Positions 37,476 through 46,420 of a DNA stretch of 64,000 nt are shown piece by piece (the stretch's first letter is position 1; each line of letters begins with the position of its first letter). The position numbers and the translations under genes are program-made. The stretch spans positions 1 through 64,000 of the forward strand of contig NZ_WNKX01000010.1 in assembly GCF_009720745.1 (NCBI RefSeq), written 5' to 3'. Under the pieces are notes generated by a model. That model made no database searches. It was not told the DNA's origin and worked only from the letters and a program-made list of their open reading frames with translations. Origin of the DNA: Massilia eburnea (GTDB lineage Bacteria; Pseudomonadota; Gammaproteobacteria; Burkholderiales; Burkholderiaceae_D).

Positions 37476-37594
37476 CCCGGGTAAAATACGGCAACATGCC
37501 GCTTCCCGGCCGTTTTTGGGGGGCATCGTACGCGCTTTTCGGTTTTCGGTTAATCTCGCACCAATTTGATTTGCTGCATCGGAAAGGAAGCAAA

Positions 37595-39187
37595 TTGTCC
37601 AATCTATTGACTCGCCGCCTGGCCTTGCTGGCCGACGATAAGCACCGTGCGGTGCTGGGTGGCGGCCTGCGCGGCATTGAGCGAGAAACCCTGCGGGTGC
37701 AGCCGGATGGCCACCTGGCGCGTACGCCCCATCCCCTGGCGCTGGGCTCGGCCCTGACGCATCCGCAAATCACCACCGATTACGCCGAGACGCTGCTGGA
37801 GTTCATCACGCCGGCGGAGCGCGATATCGCCACCACGCTGGAAAAGCTGGATGCGATCCATCGCTTCAGCTACACGAAGCTGGGCAATGAACTGATCTGG
37901 AGCCAGTCCATGCCTTGCGAGCTGCCGCCCGAAGAAGACATCGAGATCGCATGGTACGGCAAGTCCAACCTGGGCATGCTGAAACACGTGTACCGCCGCG
38001 GCCTGGCCCTGCGTTATGGCAAGGCAATGCAGTGCATCGCCGGCATCCACTACAACTATTCGCTGGACGAGCGCCTGTGGCGCATCCTGGCCGAGAACGA
38101 AGGCGCGACCCACGTCTCGCCCAAGGCCTACCAGTCGGAAGCCTACCTGGCGACGATCCGCAACTTCCGCCGCTACAGCTGGCTGCTGATGTATTTGTTC
38201 GGCGCTTCGCCTGCGCTGGCGGAAGGCTTCCTGCGCGGCCGTCCGCACAAGCTGGAAAAGCTGTCGGGCGATACGCTCTACCTGCCCTATGCGACCAGCC
38301 TGCGCATGAGCGACCTGGGTTACCAGAACGAGGCGCAGTCCGGCCTGCACCCGCATGAGAACAGCCTGGACTCCTACGTCGCTACGCTGACCAAGGCGGT
38401 CAACCAGCCTTACGAGCCGTACGCAAAGATCGGCACCAAGGTGAATGGCGAGTGGGTGCAGCTGTCGACCAATGTGATCCAGATCGAGAACGAGTATTAC
38501 TCCACCATCCGCCCGAAGCGCGTGATCAACACCGGCGAACGCCCAATCCAGGCGCTGTGCAACCGCGGCGTGCAGTACATCGAGGTGCGCTGCATGGACG
38601 TCGATCCGTTCGAACCTGTCGGCATCAATGTGCAGACCGGGCGCTTCCTCGATGTGTTCCTGCTGTTCAGCGCCCTGGAGGAAAGCCCGCTGATCACGCC
38701 GGAACATGGCGAACTGCTGGCGCGTAATTTCGCACGCACGGTGAAGGAAGGCCGCCGTCCTGGCTTGACCTTGACCCGCGCCGGCGAGGAAGTCACGCTG
38801 AAGCAGTGGGGCCTGGATTTACTGGAGCGCTTCAAGCCTGTGGCGGAGTTGCTGGACCGCGAACACGGCGGCCGCGAACATATGGCGGCGCTCGAAGCGC
38901 AGGCAGCCAAGCTGCACGATCCTGAGACGACGCCATCGGCACGCGTGCTGCAGGCGCTGCGCGAGAACGGCAAGTCGTTCTCCGCTTTTGGACTGCACCA
39001 GAGCGAGAAGCATGCAGCGTTTTTCCGCAGCCATCCGCCAAGCGCGGAAGACGTGGCGCGCTTCACTGAAATGGCGCGCGTCTCCATCGCCGAGCAGGAA
39101 GCGATGGAGCGCAGCCAGACCGGCAGCTTCGACGATTACGTCAAAGCCTACCGTGCCAGCAACCTGTGCCCGAACCACTGCACCTGA
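37595..39187 (+). CDS. gshA: Glutamate-cysteine ligase (class I)
   Basis: 530 residues from TTG 37595, chosen because AAGGAAG precedes it and the length matches E. coli GshA (518). A longer upstream frame lacks a ribosome site. Motifs [35 protein letters not shown] and [13 protein letters not shown] are typical. Makes gamma-glutamylcysteine, the first step of glutathione synthesis. The deacetylase-like gene follows after three bases. Confidence 0.94.
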   Translation: MSNLLTRRLALLADDKHRAVLGGGLRGIERETLRVQPDGHLARTPHPLALGSALTHPQITTDYAETLLEFITPAERDIATTLEKLDAIHRFSYTKLGNELIWSQSMPCELPPEEDIEIAWYGKSNLGMLKHVYRRGLALRYGKAMQCIAGIHYNYSLDERLWRILAENEGATHVSPKAYQSEAYLATIRNFRRYSWLLMYLFGASPALAEGFLRGRPHKLEKLSGDTLYLPYATSLRMSDLGYQNEAQSGLHPHENSLDSYVATLTKAVNQPYEPYAKIGTKVNGEWVQLSTNVIQIENEYYSTIRPKRVINTGERPIQALCNRGVQYIEVRCMDVDPFEPVGINVQTGRFLDVFLLFSALEESPLITPEHGELLARNFARTVKEGRRPGLTLTRAGEEVTLKQWGLDLLERFKPVAELLDREHGGREHMAALEAQAAKLHDPETTPSARVLQALRENGKSFSAFGLHQSEKHAAFFRSHPPSAEDVARFTEMARVSIAEQEAMERSQTGSFDDYVKAYRASNLCPNHCT

Positions 39188-39190
39188 CCC

Positions 39191-40195
39191 TTGCTCACCT
39201 TCTTCAACGAACAGCACGCACAGCACGCCGGTCACACCCAGCGCGTTGAAAGCGTGCTGTCCGAGCTGGGCCGGCGCGGTCTGGGCCGGATCGTTACGCC
39301 GCATGGCGTGCCGCTGATGGCACTGGAGCGCACGCATGCGCCGCGCTACCTGCATTTCCTGCGCACCGCCTGGGCCGAATGGTCGGCCGCCGCACCGGGC
39401 AACGCTTCCCTTCCCGCCATTGCCACGCAATGGCCGGTGCGCACATTCCGCACCGATATTGAACCCGAACAGTTCGCCGCGCGCCTCGGCTTGTATTCGA
39501 TGGACAGCGCCACGCCCATCACGGCCGGCACCTGGACGGCGGCCAAGACGGGCGCCGATTGCGCCGTCAACGCCGCCCATGCGCTGCGCGTGGGCGAGCG
39601 CGCTACCTTCGCGCTGACGCAGCCGCCGGGCCACCTCGCGGGCGCCGACTTTTGCGGCGGCGGGTGCTACCTGAATAACGCGGCGCTGGCGGCCCAGCAC
39701 CTGCTGGATGACGGCCTGTCGCGCGTCGCCATCCTCGACCTGGACTACCACCATGGCAATGGTGCGCAGGGTATCTTCTACCAGCGTTCCGACGTGCTGT
39801 GCGTCTCTATCCATGCCGATCCACGCCACGCCTCGCCCTGGTTCTCGGGCCATGCCGATGAAACGGGCGGCGGCGCGGGAGTTGGCTGCAACATCAACCT
39901 GCCGCTGGCGCCAGGCGCCGGTTCCGCCGATTGGTTCGCTGCGCTGGAAACGGCCTGCCTGCGCTTGAACATGTTCCGCCCGGAGGCGCTGGTGGTCGCG
40001 CTGGGCGGGAATGTTTTCGCAGGCGAAGCGCATGGCGGCTTTGGCCTGCAGGCCGCCGACTTCCTGCGCGCTGGCGAGCGCCTGGCCTGGCTTGGCTTCC
40101 CCACCGCCTTCGTGCTGGAAGGCGGCAGCCCGCTGCGCGAGCTGGGCACCAATATCGTGAACGTGCTCGAAGGCTTCGACTGCGCAGTGGACTAG
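39191..40195 (+). CDS. Histone-deacetylase superfamily protein with an altered His pair
   Basis: 334 residues from TTG 39191, three bases after gshA. Zinc-site motifs are present: DLDYHHGNGAQ (Asp, His) and the GHADETGGGAGVG loop, and the length fits the bacterial acetylpolyamine/HDAC-like group. The usual tandem catalytic His-His of PPGHHA reads PPGHLAG here (H148, L149), so the second His is Leu. A histidine is also seen in EAHGGFGL. Substrate unknown. Activity may be changed unless this is a variant subfamily. Confidence 0.85.
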   Translation: MLTFFNEQHAQHAGHTQRVESVLSELGRRGLGRIVTPHGVPLMALERTHAPRYLHFLRTAWAEWSAAAPGNASLPAIATQWPVRTFRTDIEPEQFAARLGLYSMDSATPITAGTWTAAKTGADCAVNAAHALRVGERATFALTQPPGHLAGADFCGGGCYLNNAALAAQHLLDDGLSRVAILDLDYHHGNGAQGIFYQRSDVLCVSIHADPRHASPWFSGHADETGGGAGVGCNINLPLAPGAGSADWFAALETACLRLNMFRPEALVVALGGNVFAGEAHGGFGLQAADFLRAGERLAWLGFPTAFVLEGGSPLRELGTNIVNVLEGFDCAVD

Positions 40196-40196
40196 C

Positions 40197-41516
40197 TTAG
40201 CCGGGCAGCGCCAGCCGCGCTTCCAGGCCGCCGCCTTCGCGCTGGTGCAGCGTCAGGGTGCCGCCCATCGCCGTCGCCAGCTGGCGCGCAATCGCCAGCC
40301 CCAATCCCGTGCCGCCGGTCTCGCGGCTGCGTGAAGATTCGAGCCGCACGAATGGCTCGAACACGGCTTGCAGCGACTCCTCAGGGATGCCGGGGCCGCG
40401 ATCAAGCACGCGCACCACGATGCCGCCGCCGGTATCTGGCGCACGCTGGTCCGGCGCGACGTGCACCTCGGCGCTGCCGCCGAATTTAAGCGCGTTGTCG
40501 ATCAGGTTGCCCAGGACGCGGCGCAGTGCCTGCGGCCGCATCTCCATCGGATGTCCGACTGTGCCATGCAGCGTGACTTGCTGGCCGGCGTCGGTGTAGT
40601 CGTGCACCATGCTGTCGAGCAGCGCGTCGGGATCGATGCGGGTCGGCGCTTCGCTGGTGCCATGCAGAGTGCGCGCATACGCCACGCCTTCCTTCACCAG
40701 CTGTTCCATTGCCTGCAAATCCTGGCGCAGCTTGGCCTGCTGCGTCTCGTCATCCATCATGTCGACCCGCAAGCGCATGCGCGTGATCGGGGTCTGCAAG
40801 TCGTGGGAGATCGAAGCCAGGATCTGGATGCGTTCCCCCATATAGCCTGCAATGCGCTGCTGCATGGCGTTGAAGGCCCGTGCGGCGCGCGCCACTTCGG
40901 ACGGACCGCTCTCCGGCAGGTGCGCGCCCTGCATGTCGGGCCCCAGCGCATCGGCAGCCAGCGCCAGCTGCTCAAGCGGCCGCGTCGCCAGGCGCACCGC
41001 CAGCCAGCAGCACAGGGCGAAGACGGCCAGCTGCGCTGCCATCAAGGCGCCGAACCAGGGCGACATCGGGACGCTGCGCATCGGACGGAAATCAATGGTC
41101 AGCGGCATGCCGTCGCTCAGTCGCAGGTGCACCTGGTAGCGTTCATGCTCGCCGATGATCTGGTGCACCGTCAGTTTGTATTGCTTGCCGACGCCCTCTT
41201 CAAACGAACGCACGGCATTTGCTTCCAGCACTTCCAGGTGCGGCAGCGATTCGTCGCACTCCTCCAGCCTGAACTCGTAGCTGCGGCGCGCCAGGCGCGG
41301 CAGCCAGGCGGCGCGCTCCGCGGCAGGCAAGGCATCAAGCAGGGCCACCGACGTGGTGACCTCGCGCTCGATATAGCCCATCATCATATTGGTGGTGGCT
41401 TCGTTGCGTTCGCGCACGGTGAGCCAGAACGACAAGCCCTGCGCCACCGCCACGCCAAAGCACAGCAGCAAACCAAGGCGCGCGAACAGCGTGCGCGGCC
41501 AGTGCAGGCGCATCAT
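40197..41516 (-). CDS. Membrane sensor histidine kinase
   Basis: 439 residues. Two membrane helices (about 10-30 and 155-175) flank a periplasmic sensor domain. HAMP follows, then HisKA with phospho-accepting His in SISHDLQTPITRMRLR, and the HATPase domain (NLIDNALKFGG, DRGPGIPEE, GTGLGLAIARQL). EnvZ-like architecture. It overlaps the response-regulator gene by four bases (ATGA) and forms a two-component system with it. Stimulus unknown. It converges with the deacetylase-like gene (1 bp apart). Confidence 0.92.
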   Translation of the reverse strand: MMRLHWPRTLFARLGLLLCFGVAVAQGLSFWLTVRERNEATTNMMMGYIEREVTTSVALLDALPAAERAAWLPRLARRSYEFRLEECDESLPHLEVLEANAVRSFEEGVGKQYKLTVHQIIGEHERYQVHLRLSDGMPLTIDFRPMRSVPMSPWFGALMAAQLAVFALCCWLAVRLATRPLEQLALAADALGPDMQGAHLPESGPSEVARAARAFNAMQQRIAGYMGERIQILASISHDLQTPITRMRLRVDMMDDETQQAKLRQDLQAMEQLVKEGVAYARTLHGTSEAPTRIDPDALLDSMVHDYTDAGQQVTLHGTVGHPMEMRPQALRRVLGNLIDNALKFGGSAEVHVAPDQRAPDTGGGIVVRVLDRGPGIPEESLQAVFEPFVRLESSRSRETGGTGLGLAIARQLATAMGGTLTLHQREGGGLEARLALPG

Positions 41517-42253
41517 GGCTCGCCTGCCGCCAGCGTCACGGCTGCCGAGAATACATAGCCTTCGCTGCGCAGCGTCTTGATATAGCGCGGTTCGCGCGCC
41601 GTGTCGCGCAGGCGTTGGCGCACACGGCTCACCAGCAAGTCGATCGAGCGGTCGAACTGGTCCGCGTTGCGGCCCTGGGTCAGGTTGAGCAGCTGGTCGC
41701 GCGTCAGCACGCGCTGCGGGTGGTCGAGGAAGACGCGCAGCAGGCGGTATTCGGCGCCGCTCAGCGCAACCTGGGTGCCGTCGGCATCGAGCAGGTGGCG
41801 CGCCACGGTGTCCAGGCGCCAGTCGCCGAAGGCCAGCATCGGCACCGCTTCATTGACCTGCATATTCGGTGGCAGCATGCGCGTGCGGCGCAGCACGGCG
41901 TTGATGCGCGCCAGCAGTTCGCGCACCGCGAAGGGCTTGGGCAGGTAATCGTCGGCGCCCATTTCGAGGCCGATGATGCGGTCGGTTTCGTCATTGCGCG
42001 CAGTGAGCATCAACACCGGGATGGCCTTGTGTTTGCCGGCCCGCAGGTCGCGGCACAGCGTGAGGCCGTCTTCGCCGGGCAGCATGAGGTCCAGCACGAT
42101 CAGGTCCGGGGTGTCCTCTTCCACTACGGCGCGCATCTGGCGTCCGTTTGCGGCGAGCGAGACGCGCAGGCCGTTTTTCTGCAAATAGGCGCCGATCAAC
42201 TCGCGGATATCGCGGTCGTCGTCAACGATCAGGATGTGGTCTTGGTTTTCCAT
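41513..42253 (-). CDS. OmpR-type response regulator
   Basis: 246 residues from ATG 42253 (MENQDHILIVDDDRD); the longer upstream frame has no family match. Receiver with Asp in LIVLDLMLPGEDG and Lys in YLPKPF. The winged-helix C-terminal domain has LSGAEYRLLRVFLDHPQRVLTR. Partner of the kinase it overlaps. Divergent from the ccdA-like gene across 153 bp. Confidence 0.93.
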   Translation of the reverse strand: MENQDHILIVDDDRDIRELIGAYLQKNGLRVSLAANGRQMRAVVEEDTPDLIVLDLMLPGEDGLTLCRDLRAGKHKAIPVLMLTARNDETDRIIGLEMGADDYLPKPFAVRELLARINAVLRRTRMLPPNMQVNEAVPMLAFGDWRLDTVARHLLDADGTQVALSGAEYRLLRVFLDHPQRVLTRDQLLNLTQGRNADQFDRSIDLLVSRVRQRLRDTAREPRYIKTLRSEGYVFSAAVTLAAGEP

Positions 42254-42406
42254 GGAGCCATCATACCCAATGCGGCGGGGAGATTTGTATCCCAGTGTGT
42301 ACGGGCGTCGCGAGGACACAAAACATTGCACAGATGGGGGTGCCGCGAAATATGGCGGATACCTGGGGGCGGTCCAATGGAGCCATTCCACAACACGGAG
42401 CTGACC

Positions 42407-43102
42407 ATGACCAACCCGCTCGATACTCCGCTGGCTTTCCTGGCCGGCCTATTGACCGTCGCCTCACCCTGCGTACTGCCCATGCTGCCTATCCTGCTGG
42501 GCTCCGGCGTCAACCAGCGCAACCGCCGCCGCCCGCTGTTCATCGTGGCCGGCTTCATCCTGAGCTTTGCCAGTGTCGCCATGCTGCTGGGCGCCGTGTC
42601 CAGCGCCATCGAAGTGGCGCAGGATGTGCTGCGCAATACGGCCATCGCCCTGCTTGGTCTTTCCGGCCTGTTCCGCGTCTGGCCGGCGCCTTATGAATGG
42701 CTGCTGGCGCGCCTGCCCGGCCACAGCGGCGCGCCGCGCGCCGATGACGGCAGCAATGGCGGCGCCTTCCTGCTGGGCGTTTCGCTCGGCGCCGTGTGGA
42801 CGCCATGCGCCGGTCCGGTGCTGGCTTCGATCCTGGTGCTGGTGGTGAAGGCGCAGGATCCGGCCTGGTCAGCCCTGCTGCTTACCTTGTACGCCATCGG
42901 CGCCGCGGTGCCCATGCTCGGCATTATTTACGGCGGCCAGTACGCCACCCAGCGCGTGCGCACCGTGGCGCGCCATGCCCAGCGCCTGCAACAAGTATTC
43001 GGCGTGCTGGTGGTTGCCACCGCCGTCGCGATTTACCTGCAATACGACACCCTGGCCTATTCCTGGGCCGCCCAACACTTCCCAACCCTGAAAGGACTGT
43101 AA
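42407..43102 (+). CDS. CcdA/DsbD-type transmembrane thiol-reductant transporter
   Basis: 231 residues, six predicted membrane helices. The two membrane cysteines are in VASPCVLPMLP (helix 1) and VWTPCAGPVLAS (helix 4), the CcdA/DsbD core signature. Moves reducing power from cytoplasmic thioredoxin to the periplasm. Start ATG 42407 behind GGAG. Two bases separate it from the next gene, an exported thioredoxin-like protein, its likely electron acceptor. Confidence 0.9.
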   Translation: MTNPLDTPLAFLAGLLTVASPCVLPMLPILLGSGVNQRNRRRPLFIVAGFILSFASVAMLLGAVSSAIEVAQDVLRNTAIALLGLSGLFRVWPAPYEWLLARLPGHSGAPRADDGSNGGAFLLGVSLGAVWTPCAGPVLASILVLVVKAQDPAWSALLLTLYAIGAAVPMLGIIYGGQYATQRVRTVARHAQRLQQVFGVLVVATAVAIYLQYDTLAYSWAAQHFPTLKGL

Positions 43103-43104
43103 TC

Positions 43105-43620
43105 ATGATGAAGACCCTGAAATTCCTGGCCGCTGCTGCGACCCTGCTCGGCGCATCAGCCGGCGCCAGCGCCGCCGCACCGGCCGCGGCGCCTGACTTC
43201 ACGGGCATCAACCAATGGCTGAACAGCGAGCCGCTGAGCATGAAGCAGCTGCGCGGCAAAGTTGTTCTGGTTGATTTCTGGACCTATGACTGCATAAACT
43301 GTATCAACACCCTGTCCCACGTCGTGAAGTGGCACGACACCTATAAAGACAAGGGACTGGTCGTGATCGGCGTCCACACGCCGGAATATGCATTTGAGCG
43401 CAAGACAGAGAATGTGCGCGCCGCCCTGAAACGATTTGACATACGCTATCCAGTCGCCCAGGACAACCGCTACGACACCTGGAATGCGTACAACAACCGC
43501 TACTGGCCAGCTTTCTATTTAATCAACAAAAAAGGCCAGGTAGTGTACACACACTTTGGTGAAGGCCAGTACGAGCAAACCGAAGCGCGGATCCAGCAAT
43601 TGCTGGCACAAACCGAGTGA
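43105..43620 (+). CDS. Periplasmic thioredoxin-like protein (DipZ C-domain type)
   Basis: 171 residues. The signal peptide is cleaved near GASAAAP. The thioredoxin fold has active site CINC in DFWTYDCINCINTL and the cis-Pro in RYWPAFYLIN. TYDCINC resembles the TYSCINC motif of the periplasmic domain of mycobacterial DipZ. Together with the preceding CcdA-like protein it looks like DipZ split into two genes. Start ATG 43105; a second ATG follows immediately. Confidence 0.88.
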   Translation: MMKTLKFLAAAATLLGASAGASAAAPAAAPDFTGINQWLNSEPLSMKQLRGKVVLVDFWTYDCINCINTLSHVVKWHDTYKDKGLVVIGVHTPEYAFERKTENVRAALKRFDIRYPVAQDNRYDTWNAYNNRYWPAFYLINKKGQVVYTHFGEGQYEQTEARIQQLLAQTE

Positions 43621-43648
43621 GTTTCCTCATGAGCGAAAAATTCTTCAA

Positions 43649-43753
43649 AAATAGCTTGCAATTAAATCGCACACTATCTATAGTGTGCACATGGGCAGCA
43701 GATATCGCCCCTGAAACTGGAAACAAATAGCACGCTAGTTAATCGCTCACTAC
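43649..43753 (+). promoter_or_regulatory. ohr promoter with duplicated operator-like repeat
   Basis: Promoter TTGCAA (43656-43661), 17 bp, TATAGT (43679-43684). A 29-bp motif beginning AAATAGC occurs at 43649-43677 (over the promoter) and again at 43725-43753 (in the leader), matching at 22 of 29 positions, 76 bp apart. The first copy contains TTGCAATT-AAATCGCA, OhrR-box-like, and extends into a palindrome GCACACTAT/ATAGTGTGC (43669-43688). Suggests control by a MarR/OhrR repressor encoded elsewhere. Confidence 0.65.
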
Positions 43754-43773
43754 TCACGAAAAGGAAACCCATC

Positions 43774-44202
43774 ATGGCTAAGATCGCAAACATCCTGTAC
43801 CGCGCAAACGCAACTTCCACCGGCGGCCGCGAAGGCAAATCCGTCTCCAGCGACGGCGCACTGGACGTCAAGCTGACCACTCCAAAAGAACTGGGCGGCA
43901 ATGGCGCTTTCGGCACCAATCCTGAGCAGTTGTTCGCAGCCGGCTACTCGGCCTGCTTTATCGGCGCCATGAAGTTCGTTGGCGGCCGCGACAAGATCGC
44001 GGTTCCGGCAGATGCTTCGATCAACGCCACCGTCGGCATTGGCCCGATCGAAACCGGCTTCGGCATCGAAGTGGAATTGAAGATTTCGCTGCCTGGCCTG
44101 GACCGTGAAACCGCAGAAAAGCTGGTGAACGCCGCCCACATCGTGTGCCCGTACTCGAACGCGACACGCGGCAATATCGACGTCACCCTGACTATCGTAT
44201 AA
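43774..44202 (+). CDS. ohr: Organic hydroperoxide resistance protein (Ohr)
   Basis: 142 residues, OsmC/Ohr fold. Peroxidatic Cys in [12 protein letters not shown] and resolving Cys in [32 protein letters not shown] is the Ohr signature. Reduces organic peroxides using lipoyl dithiol. Start ATG 43774 behind AAGGAAA. No ohrR gene is next to it, but the promoter carries duplicated operator-like repeats. Confidence 0.95.
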   Translation: MAKIANILYRANATSTGGREGKSVSSDGALDVKLTTPKELGGNGAFGTNPEQLFAAGYSACFIGAMKFVGGRDKIAVPADASINATVGIGPIETGFGIEVELKISLPGLDRETAEKLVNAAHIVCPYSNATRGNIDVTLTIV

Positions 44203-44257
44203 GCAAGAAAGGGCGCGGCGGCCATGGCGGCCGTGCCCACCTTCAAGGAGAAATATC

Positions 44258-44575
44258 ATGAAAGCATTCGCAATCCTCATCGCAGGCAGCGTCCTGGCCC
44301 TCTCCACCGCAGCCCAGGCAGCGCCACCGACCACGCGCACGTCGCCATCGGGCGAAGCCTACGACGGCTCGCAACCCGACACTACCTTCGTCTCGACCAA
44401 AACCCGTGCCGAAGTGCGTGCCGAAACCATTGCCGCGCTGCGCCGCGGTGAGCTGCTCACCGGCGAGCTGTATCCACTGGACTTCGCCTCCCCAATGCGC
44501 GGCAAAACGCGCGCTGAAGTGAAGGCTGAGCTGGCTTTAGCCATCAAAAACGGCGAGATCCGCACTGAACAATAA
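44258..44575 (+). CDS. DUF4148-type small exported protein
   Basis: 105 residues. Signal peptide ends STAAQAA. The mature part has two copies of a TRAEVxAE motif (KTRAEVRAETIAALRRGE and KTRAEVKAELALAIKNGE), the hallmark of DUF4148 proteins common in Burkholderiales. Function unknown. Strong AAGGAGA before ATG 44258. It follows ohr by 55 bp and may be on the same transcript. Confidence 0.8.
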   Translation: MKAFAILIAGSVLALSTAAQAAPPTTRTSPSGEAYDGSQPDTTFVSTKTRAEVRAETIAALRRGELLTGELYPLDFASPMRGKTRAEVKAELALAIKNGEIRTEQ

Positions 44576-44588
44576 GCTGGCATACAAT

Positions 44589-44615
44589 GGTCGCCTCCCA
44601 TCCTGCGAGGCGACC
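44589..44615 (+). promoter_or_regulatory. Hairpin that can mask the elaA ribosome site
   Basis: GGTCGCCTC (44589-44597) and GAGGCGACC (44607-44615) form a perfect 9-bp stem with a 9-nt loop. The 3' arm contains the GAGG Shine-Dalgarno and ends one base before the ATG. A TACAAT -10-like hexamer lies directly upstream (44583-44588). Confidence 0.55.
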
Positions 44616-44616
44616 A

Positions 44617-45069
44617 ATGATTGAATGGCAGTGGCTGGACTTCAACAGCATTCCCAACGCAGATCTCTATGAAATGCTGCGGCAGCGGCAAGAGGTCTTC
44701 GTGATTGAACAGCAGTGTTTTTACTCCGACCTGGACGGTTGCGACCAGGACGCCTACCACCTGCTCGGCTGGCAGCAGATTGGCGGCAAGCGCACGCTCG
44801 CCGCTTACTTGCGCTGTATCGCGCCCGGCATCAAATATCCTGAAATGTCGCTGGGGCGGGTACTGACCACCCAGGCTGCGCGCGGCAGCGGCGCGGGGCG
44901 CCAGCTGATTGCCGAGGGCATCCGCTGCGCCGAAGCCCTGCATCCCGGCCAGCGCATCCGCATCGGCGCCCAGGCACACCTGGAAAAATTCTACGGAAGC
45001 TTTGGCTTCAAGGCGGTCGGCGACCCCTACGACGAAGACGGCATTCCCCACCTGGAAATGCTGCGTTAA
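44617..45069 (+). CDS. elaA: ElaA-family GNAT acetyltransferase
   Basis: 150 residues from ATG 44617. The N-terminus IEWQWLDFNSIPNADLYEMLRQRQEVFVIEQ is the ElaA signature. The acetyl-CoA loop is in TQAARGSGAGRQLI, and the C-terminal YGSFGFKAVGDPYDEDGIPHLEM completes the fold. Substrate unknown. A stem that could hide its ribosome site lies directly upstream. A bidirectional terminator separates it from the convergent FKBP gene. Confidence 0.9.
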   Translation: MIEWQWLDFNSIPNADLYEMLRQRQEVFVIEQQCFYSDLDGCDQDAYHLLGWQQIGGKRTLAAYLRCIAPGIKYPEMSLGRVLTTQAARGSGAGRQLIAEGIRCAEALHPGQRIRIGAQAHLEKFYGSFGFKAVGDPYDEDGIPHLEMLR

Positions 45070-45070
45070 T

Positions 45071-45100
45071 AAAAAAACGGCCCGAAAGGCCGTTTTTTTT
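45071..45100. terminator. Bidirectional intrinsic terminator
   Basis: A7, then ACGGCC/GGCCGT stem with a CGAAA loop, then T8. It lies between the convergent elaA and FKBP lipoprotein genes and has the required runs on both strands. Confidence 0.92.
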
Positions 45101-45120
45101 GGGGGAAAACAACTACCCGA

Positions 45121-46323
45121 TCACGGGGTGATGGAAATCACTTCCACTTCAAAGATCAGGGCGGAGTTCGCTGGAATATTGGTCTGGGCGTTCGACCCGT
45201 AAGCCAGGTTAGCCGGAATATACAGGGTCCGGCGGCCGCCTGCTTGCATGCCAAGCAGGCCGTCTTCCCAACCCTTGATTACCTTGCCTTCGCCCAGCTT
45301 CACGCTGAAAGGCGTGCCGGTGATGCGGGAGGTGTCGAATCGCAGGCCCTTCTTATCGGTCACGCTGTCGTTGTACAGGTAGCCGGTGTATTGCACCAGC
45401 AAGGTATTGCCCGTGACAGCAGCGGCGCCAGTACCGACCTGGTCATCGACCTTCTTGAAGTCAGGCTGTACGGTGGAAGCCGGCGGCGTCGTATTCACGG
45501 CCGTCAGCTCGATGTCGTAGACCACCGCGGTATTCTGCGGCACCACGTAATTGCCAGCGCTATCCTTACGTCCCCACTGGGCATATGCCAGGCCGCTAGG
45601 GACGTAGAGGGTACGCTTACCGCCGGTCTTCATTCCAGGAATGCCCAGCTCCCAGCCGCCAATGCGGCTATTCACGCCAAGCAGGAAGGTGAACGAAGAG
45701 CCGGTGTCGAACTGCGCACCTTTCTTGTCGGCCTTGGAAGCGTCGTAGATATAGCCAGTGTAGTTCACCGTCACCAGGTTGTTGGCTGCCGCCTCGGTGC
45801 CGCTTCCAACCGTGGTATCAGTTTTGCTGAACAGGGCCAATGGCAAGGTGGTGATGGTGAACACTTCGACGTCATACACCACGGCGGTATTGGCAGGCAC
45901 CAGTACTTTGCCAGTAACGTCCGCATGGTCATAAGGGCCCCAGGCCATGCTGGACGGGATCAGCAAATTGCGTACGCCGCCCACTTTCATGCCAACGATA
46001 CCCTGGTCGAGGCCGGCGATCAGGTTGCCAACGCCAACGGTAAAAATACTCGGCGCCGTGTCAGCAGTGGTGCGGGTGGTAGCAAACTGCGCCCCCTTCT
46101 TGTCGGCCTTGGTCTCGTCGTAGAGGTAGCCTGTAAAGTGAACGGCCACCAGGTCACCGACGGCGACGGTTTTATCGCCCGTGCCTGCCTGGACATCACT
46201 CTTGGTGAAGGTAGGCTGCGGCGGCAGCGGGGTAGTGGTGTCGGTCTTGGCGCCGCCACCGCAAGCCGCCAGGACCACGGCGCAAGCCAGGGAGGCGATT
46301 ACCTTGAACATCGTGTTCTTCAT
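45121..46323 (-). CDS. Lipoprotein with three tandem FKBP-type PPIase domains
   Basis: 400 residues. Lipoprotein signal with lipobox LAAC (Cys21) followed by a Gly/Thr/Pro linker. Three FKBP domains lie at about 45-155, 165-280 and 290-400, each with YTGYLY-like and GGxRxLxxP motifs. Domain 3 (VIKGWEDGLLGM, YIPANLAYG) and domain 2 (RIGGWELGIPGM) keep the active-site Trp. Domain 1 has IAGLDQGIVGM, with Leu in its place, so it is probably weak or non-catalytic. A role in periplasmic protein folding is likely. Most bacterial FKBPs have one domain. Confidence 0.9.
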   Translation of the reverse strand: MKNTMFKVIASLACAVVLAACGGGAKTDTTTPLPPQPTFTKSDVQAGTGDKTVAVGDLVAVHFTGYLYDETKADKKGAQFATTRTTADTAPSIFTVGVGNLIAGLDQGIVGMKVGGVRNLLIPSSMAWGPYDHADVTGKVLVPANTAVVYDVEVFTITTLPLALFSKTDTTVGSGTEAAANNLVTVNYTGYIYDASKADKKGAQFDTGSSFTFLLGVNSRIGGWELGIPGMKTGGKRTLYVPSGLAYAQWGRKDSAGNYVVPQNTAVVYDIELTAVNTTPPASTVQPDFKKVDDQVGTGAAAVTGNTLLVQYTGYLYNDSVTDKKGLRFDTSRITGTPFSVKLGEGKVIKGWEDGLLGMQAGGRRTLYIPANLAYGSNAQTNIPANSALIFEVEVISITP

Positions 46324-46420
46324 TTCAGTCTTGCCTATTCGTCAAATGAGTCAGGGGTACGGTGCAGCAGTTTAGCAGACCGTTAACCCTGTCTCCACTT
46401 GCGATGACTTCCGTTACAAA

